Below are positions 38,588-46,665 of a DNA stretch of 64,000 bases, one piece after another (position 1 is the stretch's first letter; every line of letters begins with the position of its first letter). Under the pieces are notes generated by a model. The model was not told the origin of the DNA. It did not search any database and was given only the letters and a program-made list of their open reading frames with translations. Both the position numbers and the translations under genes were made by a program. Source of the DNA: a virus; IMG/VR virus record IMGVR_UViG_3300008114_000020, positions 17,201 through 81,200 of that record, one strand, 5' to 3'.

Positions 38588-38595
38588 TATTTATT
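38588..38595 (+). promoter_or_regulatory. TATTTATT motif (late-type promoter candidate)
   Basis: CACTATTTATTAGTAAT, 30 bases before the ATG of 38626-39216; divergent from the motif at 38554. Confidence 0.5.
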
Positions 38596-38625
38596 AGTAA
38601 TAATAAAACCTAATTAAATTTTAAA

Positions 38626-39216
38626 ATGAGCTACAAAAGAGAACAAATTGAACAAACCGTTAAATCAAAAGGATACGTGTGGTTTGAGGGTACTAAAGAT
38701 TTTGATGTCAACATTGTTGGTGTTAGAAATTCAAGTACGGGTGATAAAGTAACGAATGTGTTTGATGATTTTTTAACCGTCTCTTATAAGGAGGGTGGTG
38801 AATGGAAATTTCAAATTTGGCCAGCAACAACTGACCCCGGTAAAAAGGGTGTCATGGAGTACCATAATGCCGCGGGGGTGGCAAGATTAGTACCAGGTCA
38901 ATATAGAGGTTCACACACAATAGGTTTACACCAAGGAAAATATGAAGCATTGAAACAACAAAAACCTGTAAAGGTCTATCGTGATAAAGATAAAGATATG
39001 CAATATGACGAAAACATAATCCAAGAGGGTGTTTTTGGTATTAACATTCACAAAGCAGGTGCAGATTCTACGTATGTTGAAAACTGGTCAGAAGGTTGTC
39101 AAGTATTTAAAAAGTCGGCGGATTTTGATAGTTTTATGAAAATCATGAATAAAGCTGCGACGATACACGGTAAATCTTTCACATACACTCTTATAGAATC
39201 AAAAGACATTAAATAA
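38626..39216 (+). CDS. L,D-transpeptidase/murein-related protein (196 aa)
   Basis: It has no clear tag. A FQIWPATTDPGKKG segment, then VARLVPGQYRGSHTIGLHQG, then GINIHKAGADSTYVENWSEG and CQVF form a His...SEGCQ layout like that of YkuD-type or related phage murein enzymes. I have seen this WS(A/E)GCQ family in phages as a putative cell-wall protein. Substrate and reaction are not established. Confidence 0.55.
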   Translation: MSYKREQIEQTVKSKGYVWFEGTKDFDVNIVGVRNSSTGDKVTNVFDDFLTVSYKEGGEWKFQIWPATTDPGKKGVMEYHNAAGVARLVPGQYRGSHTIGLHQGKYEALKQQKPVKVYRDKDKDMQYDENIIQEGVFGINIHKAGADSTYVENWSEGCQVFKKSADFDSFMKIMNKAATIHGKSFTYTLIESKDIK

Positions 39217-39220
39217 TTTT

Positions 39221-39817
39221 ATGGAAAAACTCATAAAGAAAATATTAAAAGAATACGTTGAGAAGTCATTAGAAGAACTAATGCCAACATACCATTATGA
39301 AAAAAATATAAACGTAAGATTCAAAGGTGCCACCGAATATACCGTAAGAAAATATACAAAAACTAATGACCGAATATCAACTAGAGATGTGGGTACATAT
39401 GTTTTATCTAAAAGGGAAAAATCTGAAGCGGAAGCTAATATTATGGAAGTGATGAATGTTGATGTACCAATAGACTTACATTTGGGTATTGTTGTGTATA
39501 AAGTTGATATTAATACGGAGAGAATAAACTATTTTTCTAAGGACGATAAGTACGAAACTTTAAGAGACACACTAAAGGATGATAATCCCGCAAACCTTTA
39601 CTTAATGGACCCTGAAACACAATCAGTTGGAGACATTTTGTTTTTTATTGTTAAAGAAAACAAAGTTGTAACAACTTTTTGGGAAAGGTCTTTTAATTTA
39701 GAATCAGTTAAAGAAAAGAGAAATTTAGATGTTGTAATAACTGCAGACCAAATTCATGATTATGCGGTAAAAAAGAAAGATGATTCTTTTGATTTTAATA
39801 AATGGAGAAGACAATAA
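39221..39817 (+). CDS. Probably tagged hypothetical protein (198 aa)
   Basis: It starts MEKLIKKILKE before Tyr12, a short amphipathic tag with an (I)LKE site. A mixed alpha/beta body follows (IDLHLGIVVYKVDINTERIN; VGDILFFIVKENKVVTTFWE). The start lies 4 bases after the preceding stop. No family recognised. Confidence 0.6.
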   Translation: MEKLIKKILKEYVEKSLEELMPTYHYEKNINVRFKGATEYTVRKYTKTNDRISTRDVGTYVLSKREKSEAEANIMEVMNVDVPIDLHLGIVVYKVDINTERINYFSKDDKYETLRDTLKDDNPANLYLMDPETQSVGDILFFIVKENKVVTTFWERSFNLESVKEKRNLDVVITADQIHDYAVKKKDDSFDFNKWRRQ

Positions 39818-39821
39818 AAAG

Positions 39822-39850
39822 GGGGAAGAGTAGCGAACCTTCCCCCAACT
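39822..39850. terminator. Bidirectional terminator
   Basis: GGGGGAAG-AGTAGCGAAC-CTTCCCCC hairpin between convergent genes; the 45 bases after it (to 39897) hold no gene. Confidence 0.6.
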
Positions 39851-39897
39851 CCGTGAACTAGTCCCGGTCCTAAGTGGGATTTCAACCCCAACTATCT

Positions 39898-40251
39898 TTA
39901 TTTTTCTTTGATTAATAATTCACCCAATACTTCAATTTTACCAACCAATTCTTGAAATGGTATCTGTTTAATATTCATACCATCCTTTGTTGATTCATAT
40001 AATTTTTCTAAAAGTTTTTTGTATTCTTTTTCCATTGTTTCTTTGGTGAGTTTACCTTCAGATGCTTTTTTGTAATAAGGTAATTTAACAACAAAGTGAT
40101 GATACGTCAATAACGAGATACCACCTTTTTCTTTTGCGGTATCACTAATTTTTTTTGCACCACCCATTCGGGTTTCAGCAAATTTTTCAAATTCGGTTAA
40201 TTCCGATTCGATTAGTCTTTTTAATTGGGATTCAGATAAAAGTATTTTCAT
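39898..40251 (-). CDS. Tagged small basic protein (117 aa)
   Basis: It starts MKILLSESQLKRLIESELTE, the fullest form of the tag, with possible cuts at LIE/S or LTE/F. The body includes MGGAKKISDTAKEKGGISLL and helical lysine-rich segments. No family recognised. It overlaps the preceding gene's end region by only two bases of spacing. Confidence 0.65.
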   Translation of the reverse strand: MKILLSESQLKRLIESELTEFEKFAETRMGGAKKISDTAKEKGGISLLTYHHFVVKLPYYKKASEGKLTKETMEKEYKKLLEKLYESTKDGMNIKQIPFQELVGKIEVLGELLIKEK

Positions 40252-40253
40252 AA

Positions 40254-40886
40254 TTACATAAAGTTTCCATCAAAACCAAATTTTCTAACCAATTTTCTTC
40301 TTCGTTTACAACCTGGATTTACACCACTTCTTGAACGACCTCCAAAAATTAATTTACCTAATTTGACAACAATTATTAATGCTATTACACCCGCAACAAT
40401 TACCACGGCAACACCCGGTACAGATACTCCTGCAATAATTACGGGAGCGAGTTGTTCTTGAGTTGGTTGTGGTGATTTAGATTTTTTCTGAATTGATAAC
40501 ACTTGTTTTAAAGTGTTAACCAAACCGTTTTTATCCATTTTATCTAAATTTTGTTTGATGACATCAACAATTTTAGAATACTGTGAAGGAGTTTCATACT
40601 CCTCACAATTTGGTTGGATTTCTGATTTTTCTTCGGGTGTGAGAATAACACCTGCAGACATTAAAAGAGAATCGAATTCTTGTTCCTGCGGTGAAACGTC
40701 TTCTTCTTTAATGTCTTTAATATTTTTCACTTCTTTATCGTACTCCTTAAATCTATCGGGATTTGACATTAAAGCACTTTTTGGAAATATTCTTTTTTTA
40801 CGAGTGTTCGCGAGAGTTCTCGACCTCTCATCAATTTCACTGTCTATAATCTTCTTTAATTGAGATTCTGTGATAATGTATTTCAT
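40254..40886 (-). CDS. Tagged protein with C-terminal membrane helix (210 aa)
   Basis: It starts MKYIITESQLKKIIDSEIDE before Arg21. Residues 150-180 form one long hydrophobic segment (IIAGVSVPGVAVVIVAGVIA...), followed by a very basic tail (CKRRRKLVRKFGFDG). A tag, a soluble domain, a membrane helix and a basic end would suit a protein released into and inserting in a membrane. No family recognised. Confidence 0.65.
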   Translation of the reverse strand: MKYIITESQLKKIIDSEIDERSRTLANTRKKRIFPKSALMSNPDRFKEYDKEVKNIKDIKEEDVSPQEQEFDSLLMSAGVILTPEEKSEIQPNCEEYETPSQYSKIVDVIKQNLDKMDKNGLVNTLKQVLSIQKKSKSPQPTQEQLAPVIIAGVSVPGVAVVIVAGVIALIIVVKLGKLIFGGRSRSGVNPGCKRRRKLVRKFGFDGNFM

Positions 40887-40890
40887 ATCA

Positions 40891-40898
40891 TATAAATA
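40891..40898 (-). promoter_or_regulatory. TATTTATA motif (late-type promoter candidate)
   Basis: Minus-strand AGTATTTATATGAT, 4 bases before the start of 40254-40886. Confidence 0.6.
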
Positions 40899-40920
40899 CT
40901 TTAAGTTTCAATATAAGGGC

Positions 40921-40951
40921 ATAAAAAAACCCCAATAAGGGGTTCTTTTTA
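40921..40951 (-). terminator. Rho-independent terminator
   Basis: ACCCC-AATAA-GGGGT with an A run on the plus strand; ends 40967-41404. Confidence 0.75.
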
Positions 40952-40966
40952 TCTTAATGTAATTTC

Positions 40967-41404
40967 TTATTTTATTTTTGAACTTAAACTATCGATGATG
41001 GGATTTCCCATGTATTTGTTAAATGTTTTCTTAAGATTTTTTTGTCCTTCGTTTAACATAAAATCATCTTCCATTGTCATACCTGTTTCCATATCAATTT
41101 GTGCATCAACCGGTACATCTGAATAGTCATCTTCTTCTAAATCTACATCAATTTCTTGAGGTGGATTTGGTAATTGGTTGGGTCTATTCATGCCCATGTT
41201 GTAGTCAACAAATTTACCATCCTCTACGTCTAAATTTAATTTAATTTCAGCTGGTGGATTAGGTAGTTGATTTTCATCATCACTCTTACCCATATTGTAA
41301 TCAATCGGTTCAATATCTTCTAAACTTTCTTTTAGTTTTTGTTTTGTTGTATATTGAATTAGTCTTTTTAATTGTGACTCTCTAAGTATAACATTTTTTC
41401 CCAT
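40967..41404 (-). CDS. Tagged protein with internal repeat (145 aa)
   Basis: It starts MGKNVILRESQLKRLIQYTT, then KQKLKESLED. Two copies of a DYNMG...NQLPNPPxEI unit follow, at about residues 34-58 and 68-91, in an acidic stretch. The C-terminus is helical. It could be a scaffold or filler protein; no family recognised. Confidence 0.65.
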   Translation of the reverse strand: MGKNVILRESQLKRLIQYTTKQKLKESLEDIEPIDYNMGKSDDENQLPNPPAEIKLNLDVEDGKFVDYNMGMNRPNQLPNPPQEIDVDLEEDDYSDVPVDAQIDMETGMTMEDDFMLNEGQKNLKKTFNKYMGNPIIDSLSSKIK

Positions 41405-41421
41405 TGTTGTGATTTGTTTAA

Positions 41422-41429
41422 TATAAATA
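41422..41429 (-). promoter_or_regulatory. TATTTATA motif (late-type promoter candidate)
   Basis: Minus-strand TGATATTTATATTAA, 17 bases before the ATG of 40967-41404. Confidence 0.6.
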
Positions 41430-41443
41430 TCAAGTATTTTTAA

Positions 41444-41701
41444 TTAGTACCTACCATTTAGGTAAACATATAAAACTTCAGGTATTTTTGTACATGTTTG
41501 TTTATTACCTTGTTGGTCATAACAATCTAAATAAGGTAATTTTTCAATGATGTCCCTAATTTCTTTAGGTGCAACAAAATAACCTTTTTGGTTTTTTACC
41601 AAAAGTCTTTTTACCAAACTCTCTCTGTGATATAATTTATCTCGTTCATAGTATTCCTTAAGAACGTTTTTATATTGGGATTCGGATATTAAAATTTTCA
41701 T
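41444..41701 (-). CDS. Tagged small protein (85 aa)
   Basis: It starts MKILISESQYKNVLKE before Tyr17. The remaining 70 residues include KRLLVKNQKGYFVAPKEIRD and a CYDQQGNKQTC pair of cysteines. Its ATG overlaps the stop of the upstream 34-codon frame (ATGA). Function unknown. Confidence 0.65.
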   Translation of the reverse strand: MKILISESQYKNVLKEYYERDKLYHRESLVKRLLVKNQKGYFVAPKEIRDIIEKLPYLDCYDQQGNKQTCTKIPEVLYVYLNGRY

Positions 41702-41802
41702 ACTATGTAATTCTTAAATTGATTAAACAGTTTCATAGCGGAATAATAAACCGTAAATGAAAAAAGTATTGTTAGATAAAAAATACTATTTAAGATTCTC
41801 AC
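41698..41802 (-). CDS. Possible GTG-started small membrane protein (34 aa)
   Basis: GTG at 41800-41802 opens a frame of hydrophobic residues (RILNSIFYLTILFSFTVYYS) and a basic tail, ending in ATGA overlap with the next gene. It lies just after a TATTTATC motif (41809-41816). The overlap suggests translational coupling. Short, with no homologue recognised. Confidence 0.4.
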   Translation of the reverse strand: MRILNSIFYLTILFSFTVYYSAMKLFNQFKNYIV

Positions 41803-41808
41803 TATATG

Positions 41809-41816
41809 GATAAATA
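41809..41816 (-). promoter_or_regulatory. TATTTATC motif (late-type promoter candidate)
   Basis: Minus-strand GGATATTTATCCATATAG, 6 bases before the GTG at 41802. Confidence 0.45.
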
Positions 41817-41820
41817 TCCG

Positions 41821-42003
41821 TTAACCAACCTTTTCATTTACTGTTTGTAAAAAATACCTTACACCATCATGAATGATGTATTGTACAGGAAATACCGTAA
41901 CAGTGCTTAAATTAGGTGTCCATGTTTCTGTGATTCCAATTTTGTTTTGTGGTTTCATTACCACTTTTTTATTGGAGAATTTAATAGTTCTTAGGTTTTT
42001 CAT
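41821..42003 (-). CDS. Hypothetical protein (60 aa)
   Basis: A small basic, beta-rich protein: MKNLRTIKFSNKKVVMKPQN, then VTVFPVQYIIHDGVRYFLQT. No tag. An ATCACCAACTATAGGTGAG hairpin lies just upstream of its start. No family recognised. Confidence 0.55.
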   Translation of the reverse strand: MKNLRTIKFSNKKVVMKPQNKIGITETWTPNLSTVTVFPVQYIIHDGVRYFLQTVNEKVG

Positions 42004-42067
42004 ATATTTTACTCACCTATAGTTGGTGATTAGTAAAATATAAAGTAATTAAATCAAAATCTGTACC

Positions 42068-42643
42068 TTATTCAACTTCTGGTTCATTAACCATTTGGTC
42101 TTGAGCTAAAGCGTTTTTCATCGATTTAGTTAATGAATTATATACTTGTTCACCAAATCGGTCCATGATTTCATTTTCATCTCTAAGGTCAATAAAATTA
42201 CCTCTAACCATAAAACCTAAAACATTTTCTAAATTAATACTTCTCCAAGCTCCTTTTGCCGCTTCCATCTTAGCTTGTTCGTCATCAACCCCCATACCTC
42301 TTAATTCTTTTAATTTTTTAATATAAGAGTTTACGTCAACAACTTTTTTAATGTTGTTATTCATTTCAACATTCATTTGTTTTTCAGTTTTTTCTCTGTC
42401 ACTTCCAACATAAGAACTTAAACTTTTTTTGATGGACATGTGACGAACTGAACCATCTTTTTTAACAAATGCCACACTTACAAGTATGTTATTGTCGATG
42501 GTATCTCTCAGTTGTTGTAACTCATCACCCCCACTAAATCTTTCATAATCTAATTTTTCTTCAACGTCCATAGTTGATTCGTTAATCATTCTATCTAACA
42601 GACGTTTTAATTGTGACTCAGTAACTATAATTTTTCTACTCAT
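42068..42643 (-). CDS. Tagged hypothetical protein (191 aa)
   Basis: The start is MSRKIIVTESQLKRLLDRMI (ATG 42641-42643), with INE before Ser23. The body is alpha/beta: ILVSVAFVKKDGSVRHMSIK, then helical EKTEKQMNVEMNNNIKKVVD and a final FGEQVYNSLTKSMKNAL. No family recognised. Confidence 0.65.
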   Translation of the reverse strand: MSRKIIVTESQLKRLLDRMINESTMDVEEKLDYERFSGGDELQQLRDTIDNNILVSVAFVKKDGSVRHMSIKKSLSSYVGSDREKTEKQMNVEMNNNIKKVVDVNSYIKKLKELRGMGVDDEQAKMEAAKGAWRSINLENVLGFMVRGNFIDLRDENEIMDRFGEQVYNSLTKSMKNALAQDQMVNEPEVE

Positions 42644-42656
42644 GATTTTTTTTATA

Positions 42657-42664
42657 TATAAATA
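42657..42664 (-). promoter_or_regulatory. TATTTATA motif (late-type promoter candidate)
   Basis: Minus-strand GGTATTTATATATAA, 13 bases before the ATG of 42068-42643. Confidence 0.6.
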
Positions 42665-42703
42665 CCTCAATTTATTAAGTTAACCAACTTCCGTGTTTTA
42701 AAA

Positions 42704-42711
42704 TATTTATA
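42704..42711 (+). promoter_or_regulatory. TATTTATA motif (late-type promoter candidate)
   Basis: AAATATTTATAAGAAAATAAC, 29 bases before the ATG of the endolysin gene. Confidence 0.6.
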
Positions 42712-42740
42712 AGAAAATAACTAAACTTAAAAAAACAACT

Positions 42741-43568
42741 ATGTTACTCAAAAAAGGTTCTACAGGAGAAGATGTAAAAAAATTACAAGAAAAATTAGGA
42801 TTGGCCGCGGATGGTGTGTTTGGTTCAGGCACCGAACTTGCAGTTAAAGGATGGCAGTCAACCCACGGTCTAACCGCTGATGGTATTGTTGGGGATGGTA
42901 CTTGGTCTAAAATGTTTGCAACCCAAACAGTTATTACTGAACCGTCACCCGTACCAAACGTCGGTGGTTTGAAATTAGAAAAATTAAAGGGTCATATACC
43001 TGATGCGGTAATTGCGATGATTCCCGATACGGCACAAAAATTTCAAATTAATACACCCTTAAGATTAGCTCACTTTTTGGCTCAATGTGGTCATGAATCT
43101 GGTGGGTTTAAAGCAACACAAGAAAATTTAAACTATTCGGCAAAAGGACTTAGAGGTATTTTTGGAAGATACTTTCCAACAGATGCGTTGGCTGAACAAT
43201 ATCAAAGAAAACCTGAGGCAATAGCGTCTCGTGTTTATGGTGGTAGAATGGGTAACGGTCCCGAAGCAACGAAAGAAGGTTATAAATTTCGTGGCAGAGG
43301 ATATATCCAATTAACCGGAAAAGATAACTATACCGCATTCGGTAAAGCCATTAATGAAGATGTGATTTCAAATCCTGATTTAGTTTCATCAAAATATGCT
43401 TTGTTATCTGCAGCATGGTTCTTTAGTAAAAATGGTTTACACAAAATGGCGGATGAGGGTGCAAGTGATACTGTGGTGACGAAAATAACAAAAAGAGTTA
43501 ATGGTGGAACAATCGGTTTACCTGACCGTATCAAACATTTCAAAGAATACTATTCTTTGTTATCATAA
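42741..43568 (+). CDS. Endolysin: PG_binding_1 + GH19 chitinase/lysozyme (275 aa)
   Basis: Residues 1-60 form a peptidoglycan-binding domain (LKKGSTGEDVKKLQEKLGLA...DGVFGSGTELAVKGWQ...DGIVGDGTWSKM). Residues 75-275 are a GH19 domain: LAHFLAQCGHESGGFKATQE with the catalytic Glu, YGGRMGNGPEATKEGYKFRG, then GRGYIQLTGKDNY. GH19 phage lysins hydrolyse the glycan strands of peptidoglycan. No signal peptide and no tag, so it likely needs a holin. Good confidence in the reaction. Confidence 0.9.
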   Translation: MLLKKGSTGEDVKKLQEKLGLAADGVFGSGTELAVKGWQSTHGLTADGIVGDGTWSKMFATQTVITEPSPVPNVGGLKLEKLKGHIPDAVIAMIPDTAQKFQINTPLRLAHFLAQCGHESGGFKATQENLNYSAKGLRGIFGRYFPTDALAEQYQRKPEAIASRVYGGRMGNGPEATKEGYKFRGRGYIQLTGKDNYTAFGKAINEDVISNPDLVSSKYALLSAAWFFSKNGLHKMADEGASDTVVTKITKRVNGGTIGLPDRIKHFKEYYSLLS

Positions 43569-43597
43569 AAAAAAGGGGTTTAATAACCCCTTTTTTC
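43568..43597. terminator. Bidirectional terminator
   Basis: AAAAGGGGTTTAATAACCCCTTTT stem with A and T runs; between the endolysin and 43580-45175, overlapping the end of the latter. Confidence 0.75.
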
Positions 43598-45175
43598 TTT
43601 TATGTCCGTGTAATCACCCGGTTTGTCTGTTTCGGGTTCACTACCATCATCGGGCGACAATTCCTTCATTAATATTTTAAATTGTTTTGACGACATGAAG
43701 TGTGCGTTGTACTCAGGATTCTCGTCTCCAATACTGTAAACTGAATAAAAAGAAGAATCATCTGGTTGTGTGCTGGTACCATACACATCTACAACGTATG
43801 TGTTACCTTCACTATCGGCATAAACTTCAGTATCGATGTGTGAATATTTTGGTTCATATATTTTACCATCTTTTTCAATCCAAGAATTAGTTGTAACATT
43901 GAAAAGGCCTGATTTACCATTAATTTTACTTTCGTATAGTCTGATTTTTTTATTATCACCACTAACTCTGGCGATTTTAAATTCATTAGCCATTAAGAAA
44001 TCTACAATAGTACCTACACCATCACCAATTCCTTTATTTTTTAAAGTTCTGTCTAATAAATTAAATTGGTTACCTACTTTTTTGATTTCACTTAAGAAAT
44101 CGAAATTACCATATCTCTCTTTAACATTGTATTGATTAACATTTGGAAAAATAATATATAGGTTACGTAATTCTTCATCCATTGACCTCCATGATTCAGG
44201 TTTTGCTAAAGTACCACCATTATCAATGTATGCCTTTTTATAAGATTTATCCATTCTCTTAAATTCATATTGGTTACCTTCTCTTTCGGTAATTTGACCA
44301 ACAACATCTTTTATAGATAATTCTTCAGTGGAATATGGTTTGTTTTGTATTAAATTCTTCTCACCACTAAGTTGGGGGTAAATTTGTGTAATTTCGTCCC
44401 AGGTCTTTGGTTTGTCTCCACCATTAAACATATCGGTAATTCTGTAACCTACAGAAACACTTGGGTCCCTTTGTATAGTGCTCATGTGGTACATATCCGT
44501 TTCACTTTTGTTTTCATCAATAACAAAATAAAACGTCCTACCTTGACCTCTATAAGTTCCCCATTGATTTGACCTGTTATACGTGTCGGGTCTCCATGTT
44601 ACACACCAAGGAAAGAATTTACTACTTTTGTAGTACGGAGTTTCCCTTTCCATTTCAGGTATGCCCATAGATTTGGCGTAAATGGTGTGATAATAATAAC
44701 TCCATTTTATTGCCTCTTGTTGGTTATTTATCGAATAAACCCTAAGACCATCTTTTTGAAAAATTAAATTATTGTTACCGTACCAAAGATTTCTAGATGC
44801 TTCAACTTTTTCAGGAGTTGGTTTCGTATCGGGACCGGTAAAAACGTCTCTTTGTACTTCTCTTGCATCACTACTAAACTCATTCAATAAAAACATTAAT
44901 TGAGAATACGAATATTTCGCAATTTGTTTTATATTGTTTGGGTCAAATTTTGGGTATCCGTGTAATCCGTCGTATCTACTTAAAAAGGTAAACACTTGAG
45001 GACGGTCAGGTCTTAAACCATCTTGTATTCTTGCAAACTCATAAAAAAGTTTTTCACCTTCTTCATCTGTGATATTTGGTTTCTCCGTTTTCCAAATATC
45101 CATAAGAGTGTTGAAGAGCTTTTTGTTTTTTACCTCCTCTAATAATGTGTCAAACAGTATTTCTGTGAATCTCAT
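43580..45175 (-). CDS. Large protein with WCVTW motif, probably tagged (531 aa)
   Basis: It starts MRFTEILFDTLLEE, short and tag-like with LLE/E. Near residues 185-240 it has FPWCVTWRPDTYNRSNQWGT, GQGRTFYFVIDENKSETDMY and HMSTIQRDPSVSVGYRITD, parallel to the WCT block of 36016-37833. The C-terminal third is beta-rich. The sharing of this block by differently ordered large proteins suggests one common domain of unknown activity. Confidence 0.6.
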   Translation of the reverse strand: MRFTEILFDTLLEEVKNKKLFNTLMDIWKTEKPNITDEEGEKLFYEFARIQDGLRPDRPQVFTFLSRYDGLHGYPKFDPNNIKQIAKYSYSQLMFLLNEFSSDAREVQRDVFTGPDTKPTPEKVEASRNLWYGNNNLIFQKDGLRVYSINNQQEAIKWSYYYHTIYAKSMGIPEMERETPYYKSSKFFPWCVTWRPDTYNRSNQWGTYRGQGRTFYFVIDENKSETDMYHMSTIQRDPSVSVGYRITDMFNGGDKPKTWDEITQIYPQLSGEKNLIQNKPYSTEELSIKDVVGQITEREGNQYEFKRMDKSYKKAYIDNGGTLAKPESWRSMDEELRNLYIIFPNVNQYNVKERYGNFDFLSEIKKVGNQFNLLDRTLKNKGIGDGVGTIVDFLMANEFKIARVSGDNKKIRLYESKINGKSGLFNVTTNSWIEKDGKIYEPKYSHIDTEVYADSEGNTYVVDVYGTSTQPDDSSFYSVYSIGDENPEYNAHFMSSKQFKILMKELSPDDGSEPETDKPGDYTDIKEKRGY

Positions 45176-45196
45176 TGTTAAAAATAATTATATACA

Positions 45197-45204
45197 TATA
45201 AATA
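45197..45204 (-). promoter_or_regulatory. TATTTATA motif (late-type promoter candidate)
   Basis: Minus-strand GGTATTTATATGTATA, 21 bases before the ATG of 43580-45175. Confidence 0.6.
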
Positions 45205-45229
45205 CCCAATAATTTGGGTTTGTACATAA

Positions 45230-45574
45230 TTATTCCACAACTTCACTTTCTGTTTTTACAAAACTACGTTTTAAATTTTCAACCTCTTCTAATACAGATT
45301 TGCACATTTTCTCAATCATAAGGATTTTCATGAGGTTATCCGCTTGTGGCGATGTGTTCTCTTGTTGGTAGTTGTTCAAAATAACCATTTTTAAAAGGTT
45401 TTCGTTTTCCACCTTATAGGTACGTTCTTTCTTCCTTTGGAAGTACTTCTTTGAATTTACTTTGGTACAGTCAATACAATAGTTACTGTGACCATCGTGA
45501 ATCAACTTGTTTTTGTAGAAATTAGACAAAGGGAACTCCCCTTTACATCCCGTGCACTTCTTGTGTTTTTCCAT
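45230..45574 (-). CDS. Small zinc-finger protein (114 aa)
   Basis: The N-terminal 35 residues have CTGCKGEFPLSNFYKNKLIH and then CIDC, a four-cysteine zinc-binding pattern like that of phage HNH/Endonuclease VII-type fingers, but no HNH catalytic core follows. The rest is helical and lysine-rich. It may bind nucleic acid. It has a Bacteroidota -7 element at 45593. Confidence 0.6.
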   Translation of the reverse strand: MEKHKKCTGCKGEFPLSNFYKNKLIHDGHSNYCIDCTKVNSKKYFQRKKERTYKVENENLLKMVILNNYQQENTSPQADNLMKILMIEKMCKSVLEEVENLKRSFVKTESEVVE

Positions 45575-45592
45575 TGATGATTGTTAATTTTA

Positions 45593-45604
45593 TACAAAGA
45601 TAGT
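45593..45604 (-). promoter_or_regulatory. Bacteroidota -7 element
   Basis: ACTATCTTTGTA on the minus strand before 45230-45574; no clear -33 box at the expected place. Confidence 0.5.
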
Positions 45605-45671
45605 ACTTTTTTTGATATATTTTGTATATTTCAAATAAAATATGAAATATGTATAATTTAAATAAATTTAT

Positions 45672-46238
45672 ATGGATAGACTAATCTTAAAGGTGGGGTT
45701 TTACTCAATATACGAAAAGGTAATTAATAATCGTAAAATTTACACCGTTGACAACGGTAAAATTATCTATTCAAATAGATTTAAAAAGTATTTTCCCAAT
45801 CCAAATAGGGATGTTAAGGAATTTAGTAATTTGGATGACGCCAAAAAATATGCCCAAGGTAAAATCAAGAAACACGCATTGAGTAAAAAGAAAAAAATAG
45901 AAAAATTGCCAAAATCTCTATACTTGATTCTAATGAAGGAGGAGAAAACAGGTAAAACTTTTGTAAAAGTTGGTATAACATCAAAAAGATTTATTTTACG
46001 TAGATTTAGTAAAGATTATGGTTATGAGGGATATACTTTAGAAACAATATTAAGGAGAATCGACACTAAAGACGCTGAAAAACTAGAAGAAACGATAAAA
46101 GAAAAACTAAATAAAAAAAGGGGTGTAAAAAAATTTAAACCCCTATTAGAAAATTTTTCCGGTTACTCAGAATGTTTTTCTTACGACTCTGTAAACGAAA
46201 TTATAAGCATATTTGATTCACTAACAAAAGATTGTTAG
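45672..46238 (+). CDS. GIY-YIG/MUG113-like protein (188 aa)
   Basis: From about residue 80: LPKSLYLILMKEEKTGKTFV, then KVGITSKRFILRRFSKDYGYEGYTL and an ILRRIDTKDAEKLEETIKEK helix, ending SGYSECFSYD. This follows the MUG113/T5orf172 branch of the GIY-YIG nuclease superfamily (KVGxT, then R and E). Whether it is an active endonuclease is uncertain. Its end overlaps the next, convergent gene by 4 bases. Confidence 0.6.
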   Translation: MDRLILKVGFYSIYEKVINNRKIYTVDNGKIIYSNRFKKYFPNPNRDVKEFSNLDDAKKYAQGKIKKHALSKKKKIEKLPKSLYLILMKEEKTGKTFVKVGITSKRFILRRFSKDYGYEGYTLETILRRIDTKDAEKLEETIKEKLNKKRGVKKFKPLLENFSGYSECFSYDSVNEIISIFDSLTKDC

Positions 46239-46582
46239 ATTGATTTTGGTTTTCTACCTCTTTTTACTGGTGTTACAGGCGGAACAACTTCTGTTTTCTT
46301 TTTTAATTCCTTGTTTTTGTTTTCTAAGAACTCAACTTTTACTCTAAGTTCCGCAACTTCTCTGGTCAAATCTAAAATTTTTGACCTCAAGTCATCTTTT
46401 TCGGAGGATGACCTCTCTAAAAGGACTTCTAACTTTGCTATTCTTTCTCTACATTCGTCTTTCATGTAATCTTCTGATTTTTCTTTTCTCATGGCTCTTT
46501 TTTCATAGTATCTCCATGCACTTGCGGAACCTAAAACCGTAATCGTGGTGATAAGTACCGTGTAAAATGAGTTGACATCCAT
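46235..46582 (-). CDS. Membrane-anchored coiled-coil protein (115 aa)
   Basis: The first 22 residues include a hydrophobic segment (FYTVLITTITVLGSASAWRY). Residues 30-100 are a long coiled coil (ERIAKLEVLLERSSSEKDDL...). A proline-rich, basic tail (PPVTPVKRGRKPKSI) ends it. The shape resembles phage i-spanins or lysis accessory proteins, but proof is lacking. Confidence 0.6.
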   Translation of the reverse strand: MDVNSFYTVLITTITVLGSASAWRYYEKRAMRKEKSEDYMKDECRERIAKLEVLLERSSSEKDDLRSKILDLTREVAELRVKVEFLENKNKELKKKTEVVPPVTPVKRGRKPKSI

Positions 46583-46599
46583 TATTTGGTTTTTTATAC

Positions 46600-46607
46600 T
46601 ATAAATA
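46600..46607 (-). promoter_or_regulatory. TATTTATA motif (late-type promoter candidate)
   Basis: Minus-strand GTATATTTATAGTATA, 17 bases before the ATG of 46235-46582. Confidence 0.55.
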
Positions 46608-46665
46608 TACCAATTTTACGTATTATTTTATTTTTTATTTAGTCAATTTTGTTTATATTAATAAA

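Noticed and set aside
39850-39897. tRNA or tRNA fragment
   Set aside because: A GGGATTTCAACCCC segment hinted at a T-arm, but no acceptor stem, anticodon arm or D-arm can be formed. No tRNA was found elsewhere in the window.
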